Source of the DNA: a halophilic archaeon J07HX64
Lineage (GTDB): Archaea; Halobacteriota; Halobacteria; Halobacteriales; Haloarculaceae
Direction: 5' to 3'
Assembly: GCA_000416085.1 (NCBI GenBank)
Contig: KE356579.1
Coordinates: 2,717,534 to 2,727,718 of the forward strand
DNA length: 10,185 nucleotides
A program made the translations under genes and the position numbers. Below the pieces are notes generated by a model. It was not told the origin of the DNA. It saw nothing but the letters and a program-made list of their open reading frames with translations, and did no database searches. This document shows positions 5,098 to 10,185 of this stretch, piece after piece. Within the stretch, counting starts at the first letter, position 1. The number at the start of each line of letters is the position of its first letter.

Positions 5098-6183
5098 TCA
5101 GGTCGCCAACCCGTGTCCGGTCAGCGGGACGACCACCTCCTCGTCGGGGGCGATCGCACCCCGGTCGCGGAGCAGGTCGAGCGCGGCTGGCGCGACGGCA
5201 CAGGTCGGCTCGACGTGGAGCCCCTGCCGGCCGAGTCGGCGGTGCTCGGCGGTGGTGGTCTCGCGGTCGATTGCGACGACATCACCACCGGTGGCGTCGA
5301 GCGCGGCGTCGATCTCGCGTCGCCTGGCGGGGTCGCGTATCTGGATGCCGTCGGCGAGGTCGTTCGCACCCGCGGCGGCCGTCTCCCCGTGACGGTCGGC
5401 GACGACCGGGGCCACACCGGCCGCCTGTGCGCCGTACAGCCGGGGGACACGGTCGGTCCAACCGGCCGCTCGCAGGCGCTGGAAGCCGAGTGAGAGTCCC
5501 AGAAACAGCGTCCCGTGTCCGAGCGGTGTCACCACCGCGTCGGGGACCGACCAGCCCCGCTGGGCCGCAATCTCGTAGGCGACTGTCGCCGTTCCCTCGA
5601 CGAAGGCGGGCTGCCAGGCGTGGCTGGCGTACCACGCATCCTGTTTCTCGCTCTCGACGGCCGCGACACAGGCGTCGGTCACGTCCTGTCGGCTCCCCTC
5701 GATACGGCGGAGTTCGACACCGGTCCGTTCGATCGCCCGGAGTTTGCCGGCCTTTGCGTCCGCCGGGACGAATATCTCGGCGTCGATGCCGGCGGCGGCG
5801 GCGTAGGCCGCCACCGCTGCACCGGCGTTGCCGGACGAGTCCTCCAGAACCCTGTCGACACCGAGCGCGCTGGCCTGTGAGACCGTGACCGCCGCGCCGC
5901 GGTCCTTGAAACTCGCCGTCGGCGAGAGCCCCTCCAGCTTGTAGGTCACACCGCGGTCGTCACCGGTAACGAGCGGTGTCCACCCCTCACCGAGCGTGAC
6001 CGCCGGCTCCACCGGCAACAGGCCGAACGCCCACAGACCGGCGTCACGGTCGAGCACACGAGGGCCCGGCGGCCCCTGTGGACGGGGCGGGTCGGCGAAC
6101 CGGAACGCACCGCCACAGTCACACCGGTACGGCGTCGACACCCGCTCCGGGTGGTGTCGGCCGCAGTCGACACACCGGTACAT
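5098..6183 (-). CDS. Threonine-synthase-like PLP-dependent enzyme
   Basis: The 361-residue product belongs to the fold-type II PLP enzymes closest to threonine synthase. An N-terminal zinc ribbon (CxxC at 4-7 and CxC at 21-23) precedes the catalytic domain, as in archaeal ThrC. The PLP lysine is K93 in ASFKDRGA, followed by SSGNAG (116-121), which binds the substrate carboxylate. The phosphate-loop region reads PLGHGTLFLG (220-229), and the C-terminus is PLTGHGLAT. True threonine synthases usually have a GNxGN-type phosphate loop and continue past the last motif as TGHGLKDP and a C-terminal helix; this protein ends there without LKDP. I therefore call it a paralogue, with threonine synthesis from phosphohomoserine possible but unproven. 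Its ATG follows the stop of the NDUFA9-like gene directly (TGAATG), suggesting translational coupling. Confidence 0.82.
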   Translation of the reverse strand: MYRCVDCGRHHPERVSTPYRCDCGGAFRFADPPRPQGPPGPRVLDRDAGLWAFGLLPVEPAVTLGEGWTPLVTGDDRGVTYKLEGLSPTASFKDRGAAVTVSQASALGVDRVLEDSSGNAGAAVAAYAAAAGIDAEIFVPADAKAGKLRAIERTGVELRRIEGSRQDVTDACVAAVESEKQDAWYASHAWQPAFVEGTATVAYEIAAQRGWSVPDAVVTPLGHGTLFLGLSLGFQRLRAAGWTDRVPRLYGAQAAGVAPVVADRHGETAAAGANDLADGIQIRDPARRREIDAALDATGGDVVAIDRETTTAEHRRLGRQGLHVEPTCAVAPAALDLLRDRGAIAPDEEVVVPLTGHGLAT

Positions 6184-7101
6184 TCAGGCCACTCCCTGTC
6201 CGGTCTCGGCCTGCCTGTCGACCCCGAGATACCCGGACAGACTCGTCAGCTCCCCGGGGTCGAGACCGAACGCGTCGATGTCGTTGTCGTCGGTGGTGTT
6301 GTCGAACTGGAGCGAGCGGTACTGGTCGGGACCGAACGGGACCCCCGGGAGCAACCCCCCGACGGTCATCCCGAGACCCGCGAGCGCCATCGGCACCGGC
6401 ACCACCCGGACCGACCCGCCCTCTGCCTCGCGGACGAGTCTCGCCACGTCGGCGAGTGTGAGCTTCTCCGGCCCGCCCAGTTCGTAGGTCTGCCCGACGT
6501 GGGTGTCGTCGGCGATGGCGTCGGCGAGCATCCCGACCAGGTCCTCGACGTGGAGCGGCTGGAACCGCGTCTCACCGCCGCCGGGGAGCGGCGCGAACAC
6601 CGGCGGGGTGAGTGTGCGCGTGAACCCGACGAACTGGCCGCCGTCACCGAACACGACCGACGGGCGAACGACCGTCCAGTCGAGCCCGGAGTCACGGACC
6701 ACCGTCTCGGCGCGGCCCTTTGCACGGACGTAGTGGGTCGCCCCGTCGGGGTCTGCACCCAGCGCGCTCACCTGGAGGAACCGGTCGACACCCGCGGCCT
6801 CGGCGGCCTCGACACAGTGTTCGGTGCCCTGGCGGTGGACCCGGTCGTGCATCTCGTTGCCGCCGCTTGGCTCGAACAGCGGCGAGAGTGCAACCAGATT
6901 CACCGCCGCGTCCCGGTCCTCGAACGCGTCCGCGATGGAGTCGTACGCCCGCACGTCGCCGATTGCCGTTCCGACACCCGCCGGGAGACTGTCCTCGTCG
7001 GGGTCCCGTGACAGCGCCGTGACCTCGTGGTCCCGTTCGAGCAGTTCCGCACACAGGGAACGACCGATGAACCCGCTCCCGCCAGCCACGATGATGTCCA
7101 T
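6184..7101 (-). CDS. NDUFA9-like NAD(P)-binding protein (atypical extended SDR)
   Basis: The 305-residue product begins with the dinucleotide-binding motif GGSGFIG (7-13) right after the first strand (MDIIVAG). It has D49 and V50 after the second strand region, NLVALSPLF (68-76) and a YxxxK pair (Y124, K128) in the order expected for the atypical extended SDR family that includes complex I subunit NDUFA9 and nucleoside-diphosphate-sugar epimerase-like proteins. The phrases TVVRPSVVFG (143-152) and FQPLHVEDLV (180-189) are characteristic of that subfamily. In bacteria and archaea such proteins are often annotated as complex I NDUFA9 family without proof of a respiratory role. The frame is open far upstream, but ATG 7101 is chosen because it starts at the Rossmann fold and has an A/T box at leaderless spacing (7124-7128). 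Its TGA touches the ATG of the next gene. Confidence 0.87.
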   Translation of the reverse strand: MDIIVAGGSGFIGRSLCAELLERDHEVTALSRDPDEDSLPAGVGTAIGDVRAYDSIADAFEDRDAAVNLVALSPLFEPSGGNEMHDRVHRQGTEHCVEAAEAAGVDRFLQVSALGADPDGATHYVRAKGRAETVVRDSGLDWTVVRPSVVFGDGGQFVGFTRTLTPPVFAPLPGGGETRFQPLHVEDLVGMLADAIADDTHVGQTYELGGPEKLTLADVARLVREAEGGSVRVVPVPMALAGLGMTVGGLLPGVPFGPDQYRSLQFDNTTDDNDIDAFGLDPGELTSLSGYLGVDRQAETGQGVA

Positions 7102-7123
7102 GTCTGTGACTGGGTCCCGGGGC

Positions 7124-7130
7124 AAAAATC
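7124..7130 (-). promoter_or_regulatory. TATA-like box of the NDUFA9-like operon
   Basis: On the minus strand GATTTTTG is centred about 25 bases upstream of the ATG at 7101, the spacing expected for a leaderless transcript. It is the only A/T run in the region and would drive the NDUFA9-like gene and the coupled threonine-synthase-like gene. Confidence 0.5.
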
Positions 7131-7140
7131 TCTGCTGTCC

Positions 7141-7172
7141 GGTGCGCGTCAGACTCATCTGAATCCGGCACC
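7141..7172. repeat. Nested inverted repeats in a divergent intergenic region
   Basis: Outer arms GGTGC (7141-7145) and GCACC (7168-7172) enclose inner arms TCAGA (7149-7153) and TCTGA (7158-7162), with a four-base centre CTCA. All arms pair perfectly; the internal loops are 3 and 5 bases. The element sits between the divergent NDUFA9-like and HNH genes. Its centre is about 28 bases before the HNH start, where a TATA box would be, so it may be a shared operator. Confidence 0.5.
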
Positions 7173-7183
7173 AACTGTGCGTG

Positions 7184-7489
7184 ATGCCGACAACCTGCGG
7201 GCTGTGCCGGCGCCGGGTTCCCGACGAACGACTCGCCGACCCCCAGGCGATACAGGAACACCATCTCCGGCCCGAGCGCCGCGCCGAGAGTCCGACCGTG
7301 ATGCTGTGTCGACCCTGCCACGACCAGACCCACGCCGTGTTCACCAACGAGGAACTGCGCGAGTCCTACGACACCATCGAGGCGCTGCGGGAGGCCGACC
7401 GCCTGCAGGCGTACATCGACTGGATCCGGGGCACGAACAAACTCGACATCGACGTGACAACGAGCAATCGGGTGCGCGACCGGCGGTGA
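7184..7489 (+). CDS. Small HNH-type zinc-binding protein
   Basis: The 101-residue product carries a paired cysteine motif CGLC (5-8), then HHLRPE (26-31), and CRPCHDQTH (42-50), the order C-x2-C, HH, C-x2-C-H-x3-H seen in HNH nucleases with a structural zinc ribbon. The remainder (FTNEELRESYDTIEALREADRLQAYIDWIRGTNKLDIDV) is an acidic helical tail. HNH proteins of this size are widespread in haloarchaea and usually stand alone; whether this one cuts DNA is unknown. A GTG at 7181 directly precedes the ATG at 7184, and the ATG is preferred. No restriction methylase, toxin or transposase partner is nearby. It diverges from the NDUFA9-like gene across 82 bases that hold nested inverted repeats. 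Confidence 0.82.
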   Translation: MPTTCGLCRRRVPDERLADPQAIQEHHLRPERRAESPTVMLCRPCHDQTHAVFTNEELRESYDTIEALREADRLQAYIDWIRGTNKLDIDVTTSNRVRDRR

Positions 7490-7602
7490 TTGAGTTCGAG
7501 TCCCCCTCCGAGAGCGCATACCGGATAGTTGCAACACTGCCTCAGCGCGTGTCTGCCGGGCCGGTGACACCAGTCTATCGCCGACTCGGCTGACCATGGT
7601 GG

Positions 7603-7628
7603 AGCTGTCCCACTCGCTGGGAGCAGCT
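7603..7628 (+). other. Bulged hairpin in the gap after the HNH gene
   Basis: AGCTGTCCCA (7603-7612) pairs with TGGGA (7618-7622) and CAGCT (7624-7628), leaving a five-base loop CTCGC and one bulged G at 7623. The hairpin lies in a 249-base stretch (7490-7738) that otherwise shows no gene. It is not followed directly by T residues, so it is not a classical terminator; it could be part of an untranslated region or a small RNA. Confidence 0.35.
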
Positions 7629-7713
7629 GCTCTGAACCGTCGGGGTCAGGTGGGTCGAAACCAGCGTCTCCTCACCACGGGGAGCGAGGACTCACATACC
7701 CCGAGTTCGCCTC

Positions 7714-7719
7714 TTTTTT
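7714..7719 (+). terminator. T6 tract, possible archaeal terminator
   Basis: Six consecutive T residues on the plus strand lie about 225 bases after the HNH stop codon and 20 bases before the end of the convergent lipoate-ligase-like gene. This is the only long T tract in the gap and could end plus-strand transcription before it invades the opposite gene. Confidence 0.35.
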
Positions 7720-7738
7720 GCGGAGTCTCTGCCGGCAG

Positions 7739-8545
7739 TCACACCGGTTCCTCACGCTCCCGGACCCAGCGGTCGGTTCCGTACTTCTGGTCGACCAGGT
7801 CTGCCGCTCGCTCCAGTTCGGCGTCGGTCCACTCACCCTCGCTTGCATCGGCCCACTCCCCGAGTGCACCCTCAAGCGCCGCGACGGCGGTCTCCCGCTC
7901 GATACCGGTCTGCTCGCGGACACTCGTCACCCGGTCGCGGAACCGGTCGGCGTCGAGGTCGGTATCGAACACACCCAGATGCCGCTCCACCCTGGGCGCG
8001 TACGACAGCGAGCCGTGCTGGACGACCGCGTCGCGCTGGCGGTACTGTGCGTTCCCACTTATCTTCCGGCCGCCGGCGAGGATATCGTGGGCCGGGTCGA
8101 TTGCCCGCAGATAGCAGGCCGGCTGGTGGATCGCCGACCGCTCTTCGTCGGCGAAGGCAGCGTCGACACCCATCCGCTCGAACGCCGAGAGCACCGGCTC
8201 ACAGAGCAGTTCGTAGCAGGCGAGCAGTTCGCCGGGCACCTCGTCGGCCGGCGCGGCGATGGTGTAGGAGATGTCGCCGACAGCGTCGTGATAGATGCCG
8301 CCGCCACCGGTCGGACGGCGTGTCACGTCGATAGAGTGGTCGGCACAGAACCCCCAGTCGACGGTTTCGGGGGGCTGGCGGTAGCCCAGCGAGAGGGTGC
8401 TCGGCTCCCAGCGGTACACCCGGACCGTCCGGGGACCCCCCTGGGCAGCCGTCTCGGCGGCCACCTCGTCGAGTGCCATCTGTGTCGGGCCGGGGCGTGA
8501 CTCCTCGCGGATCAACCGCCACCCCCTGTCGGCCAGGTTACTCAT
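7739..8545 (-). CDS. Lipoate-protein ligase A family protein
   Basis: The 268-residue product belongs to the LplA/LipM/biotin-ligase fold that transfers lipoate or octanoate to a lysine of E2 subunits or GcvH. MALDE (23-27) opens the domain, RRPTGGGGIYHD (76-87) is the substrate and nucleotide loop, GGRKISGNAQ (158-167) contains the conserved lysine K161, and HGSL (177-180) follows. The C-terminal tail ELERAADLVDQKYGTDRWV resembles the LplA accessory region. From sequence alone, ligase and octanoyltransferase activities cannot be told apart. The ATG overlaps the stop codon of the upstream nicotinate phosphoribosyltransferase gene in an ATGA, so the two are translationally coupled. Lipoate and NAD are both cofactors of 2-oxoacid dehydrogenase complexes, which may explain the pairing. 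Confidence 0.9.
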   Translation of the reverse strand: MSNLADRGWRLIREESRPGPTQMALDEVAAETAAQGGPRTVRVYRWEPSTLSLGYRQPPETVDWGFCADHSIDVTRRPTGGGGIYHDAVGDISYTIAAPADEVPGELLACYELLCEPVLSAFERMGVDAAFADEERSAIHQPACYLRAIDPAHDILAGGRKISGNAQYRQRDAVVQHGSLSYAPRVERHLGVFDTDLDADRFRDRVTSVREQTGIERETAVAALEGALGEWADASEGEWTDAELERAADLVDQKYGTDRWVREREEPV

Positions 8546-9687
8546 CGCTCCCCACCGAACCCGACGTGCTCTGCATCCCCGAGCGCACGCTCCGCCGCCG
8601 CGTCGAGGTCGAACTCGCGGACGAGTTCGCCGTCCCGCACCAGCGGTTCGAGCAGTTGCTCGCCCTCGACCGCCTCACCGGCACGCGCGACCACGTGTTC
8701 ACCCCCGGCTGTCCGGTAGACCTCCTTTCGGTCGCCGAGTTTCCCCCGCTTGACGGCCGGCTCACCCGCCACCTCGACGATATCGAGTGAGAGATCGAGC
8801 GAGTCCGCGTCGGTGATGTACGAGCCGACACCGAACCCGTCGGCCACGTCACGGAGTTCGCGGAGCGCCGCCGGTGTGAGACCACCGCTCGCGAAGATGT
8901 CGAGCTCCTCGTGGCCGTGCTGGTCGAGCTTCCAGCGCAGCTCCCGGAGGATGTGCTCGAAGTCACCCCGCCGTGAGCCGGTTGTATCGATGCGCACACC
9001 GTCGAGCCCCTCGACCGCCTCGGCCGCGCGGAGTGACTCCTCGACCTCGTCCGAGTAGGTGTCACAGAGCGCGATACGGGGCACGTCCTCGGCGGCGGCC
9101 TCGTCGAACGCCCGCCACGCGGTCTCCTGGTTGCCCCGGCCGAAGCTGACAACCAGCGCGTGGGGCATCGTCCCGCCGGCCTCACGGCCGATGACCTCCC
9201 CGGCGGCGACGTTTGAGATGCCGTCGAGCCCCGCGAGCAGGGCACTCCGCTCCAGGGACGCCCCGATCGACGGGTGGAGGTGGCGGCTCCCGAAGCTCAG
9301 CACGAGCGACTCCGGCGCGGCCCGACGCGCCTCGAGGGCGGCCGTCGCCATCCCGGTCGTGTGGGAGAGAAACCCCAGCAGCGCCGTCTCCAGCCGGCAG
9401 AACTCGAGATACGGCCCCTCGATGCGCATCACCGGGCCGCCGTCGAACAGCTGTCCCTCCGGCAGCGCGTCCACATCGACGGCCCGTCCCTCGAGCAGGT
9501 GTGCCGCGTCCTTTAGACCGGCAAACAACGACCAGTCCCCGTCGGCAAACTGTGAGGCTGTTACCTCGGCGAGCACCTCGGGGTTCCGGTCTGCAGCCTC
9601 GAGCGTCTCGACGGTTCGGTCGAAGTACGCGTCCGTCGCGTCGCCTGCCTGTATCGCGCTCGGCGACACGATATCGAACTGCGTCAT
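8542..9687 (-). CDS. Nicotinate phosphoribosyltransferase (archaeal type)
   Basis: The 381-residue product fits the archaeal nicotinate phosphoribosyltransferases, which use nicotinate, PRPP and ATP to make nicotinate mononucleotide in NAD salvage. Recognisable segments are CRLETALLGFL (97-107), SFGSRHLHPSIG (131-142) with the substrate-binding arginine and histidine, GGTMPHA (171-177), DTYSDEVEESL (209-219), RIDTTGSRRGDF (232-243), the PRPP phosphate-binding IFASGGL (264-270) and GFGVGSYIT (284-292). The length is close to that of the Thermoplasma enzyme. The ATG at 9687 is supported by a T-rich box at leaderless spacing. It is the first gene of a two-gene operon with the lipoate-ligase-like gene, joined by a 4-base overlap. 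Its upstream neighbour on the same strand ends 48 bases earlier but has an unrelated role. Confidence 0.9.
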   Translation of the reverse strand: MTQFDIVSPSAIQAGDATDAYFDRTVETLEAADRNPEVLAEVTASQFADGDWSLFAGLKDAAHLLEGRAVDVDALPEGQLFDGGPVMRIEGPYLEFCRLETALLGFLSHTTGMATAALEARRAAPESLVLSFGSRHLHPSIGASLERSALLAGLDGISNVAAGEVIGREAGGTMPHALVVSFGRGNQETAWRAFDEAAAEDVPRIALCDTYSDEVEESLRAAEAVEGLDGVRIDTTGSRRGDFEHILRELRWKLDQHGHEELDIFASGGLTPAALRELRDVADGFGVGSYITDADSLDLSLDIVEVAGEPAVKRGKLGDRKEVYRTAGGEHVVARAGEAVEGEQLLEPLVRDGELVREFDLDAAAERALGDAEHVGFGGER

Positions 9688-9708
9688 ACCTGTGGTTGGT
9701 GCGGACGG

Positions 9709-9715
9709 GCAAAAC
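9709..9715 (-). promoter_or_regulatory. TATA-like box of the nicotinate phosphoribosyltransferase operon
   Basis: On the minus strand GTTTTGC is centred about 25 bases before the ATG at 9687. This spacing fits a leaderless transcript starting at or just before the ATG, and is the only A/T-rich element in the 48-base spacer behind the surface-protein gene. Confidence 0.5.
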
Positions 9716-9735
9716 AGCTTGTGCCCTGGCGCCGG

Positions 9736-10185
9736 TCAGCCCCCGTGGACCTCCACGAGCCCCTCGACTGTCGGTGCGTTTACTATCCGGACTGTCCTGT
9801 TCTCCCGGGTCACCCGGAACGCGTCCTCGAACCCGCCGTCGGGTACGACGAACTGATCTGTGCCGGCTCTGTCCCCTCCGTTCGCCTCGAGAACGTCACG
9901 GTAGGCCGACACGAACTGCTCGGCGTCGGTCGGTGTCTCCCAGACTGTCTCCCAGACGTAACCGGTAGCACCTTCCCGTTCGTAGAGGGCTATCTGGCCG
10001 CCGGCCCAACCCGTCGAGAACGGGTGGTCGTACCCTGTCGGGCTCTCCACGTCCACCACCTCGCTGTGTGCGAGCATCGTGTACACCGAGGTCTCACCGA
10101 GTGTGTCGGTCGCATCGAGTCGGCGCCACCCCTCGTCCGACCTGTCGGTGACAGTCACCTCGACCGGTTCGGCACCAGGGTAGCG
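9736..10185 (-). CDS. C-terminal part of an Hvo_1808-type surface protein (gene runs off the window)
   Basis: The frame is open to the right edge of the window: nine codons (RYPGAEPVE) precede the first GTG, so the true start lies outside and only the last 149 residues are seen. The visible sequence has no membrane segment. It contains VTVTDRSDEGWRRLDATDTLGETSVYTML, then GGQIALYEREGATGYVWETVWETPTDAEQFVSAYRDVL and a terminal beta-rich stretch RVTRENRTVRIVNAPTVEGLVEVHGG. These phrases recall the C-terminal region of the haloarchaeal Hvo_1808 family of surface proteins, which are about 400 residues with an N-terminal lipobox or signal peptide; the assignment is from memory of the family and the N-terminus cannot be checked here. 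The function of the family is unknown. Confidence 0.7.
   Translation of the reverse strand, partial: RYPGAEPVEVTVTDRSDEGWRRLDATDTLGETSVYTMLAHSEVVDVESPTGYDHPFSTGWAGGQIALYEREGATGYVWETVWETPTDAEQFVSAYRDVLEANGGDRAGTDQFVVPDGGFEDAFRVTRENRTVRIVNAPTVEGLVEVHGG

Noticed and set aside
4623..5888. Long plus-strand open frame (421 codons) across BolA and the threonine-synthase-like gene
   Set aside because: Its product is dominated by Arg, Pro and Ser repeats without haloarchaeal composition, and it is antisense to well-supported genes.
7102..7347. N-terminal extension of the NDUFA9-like protein
   Set aside because: The extra 82 residues are Trp-, Ser- and Arg-rich, overlap the HNH gene, and the Rossmann fold begins precisely at ATG 7101.
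7184..7489. HNH protein as part of a restriction or defence system
   Set aside because: No methylase, helicase, toxin or antitoxin gene is adjacent; the neighbours are metabolic genes.
7492..7503. GAGTTCGAGTCC resembles the T-loop (B box) of a tRNA
   Set aside because: The five bases before and after the loop do not pair, no acceptor stem or D-arm can be placed, and it directly follows the HNH stop codon.

Overview
The window is haloarchaeal chromosomal DNA. GC content is high, the predicted proteins are strongly acidic (rich in Asp and Glu, poor in Lys), and many genes have an AT-rich box centred about 25-28 bases before the ATG with no Shine-Dalgarno, which is the arrangement of leaderless archaeal transcripts. 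Several products look like haloarchaeal families: a BolA-like protein, an archaeal-type nicotinate phosphoribosyltransferase, an NDUFA9-like NAD(P)-binding protein, and the C-terminus of what looks like an Hvo_1808-type surface protein. No rRNA, tRNA, CRISPR array, prophage or complete insertion sequence was found.

Layout. Positions 1-287 are non-coding and hold a degenerate 40-bp tandem repeat. A SAM-dependent methyltransferase (288-1025, minus) follows, then about 305 bases without a gene that end in a good promoter. That promoter drives a small winged-helix regulator (1331-1606, plus) and a metallo-beta-lactamase-fold gene (1618-2387, plus), which is broken by an apparent one-base loss near 2082. 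Next is a stand-alone tryptophan synthase beta chain (2529-3698, plus) with no trpA or trpC beside it, and then a four-helix membrane protein of unknown function (3878-4300, plus) behind an AT-rich promoter.

From 4466 to 7101 the genes run on the minus strand. In transcription order they are an NDUFA9-like oxidoreductase, a threonine-synthase-like PLP enzyme that starts on the base after the previous stop codon, a BolA-like protein, and an 82-residue protein of unknown function. A small HNH-type protein (7184-7489, plus) diverges from this group across an 82-bp spacer that carries nested inverted repeats. A 249-bp gap follows with one hairpin and a T6 tract. The window ends with a minus-strand pair, nicotinate phosphoribosyltransferase and a lipoate-protein ligase-like protein with ATGA overlap, and the 3' part of a surface-protein gene that runs off the right edge.

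The genes are mostly housekeeping or cofactor functions: NAD salvage, lipoylation, amino-acid PLP enzymes and BolA-type iron-sulfur or redox homeostasis. I see no clear new multi-gene system. The observations most worth a second look are the orphan TrpB, which lacks the lysine that contacts TrpA and carries Cys at the conserved Ser that binds the PLP pyridine nitrogen; the frameshifted MBL gene next to its regulator; the tandem repeat; and several palindromes placed exactly where core promoters are expected.
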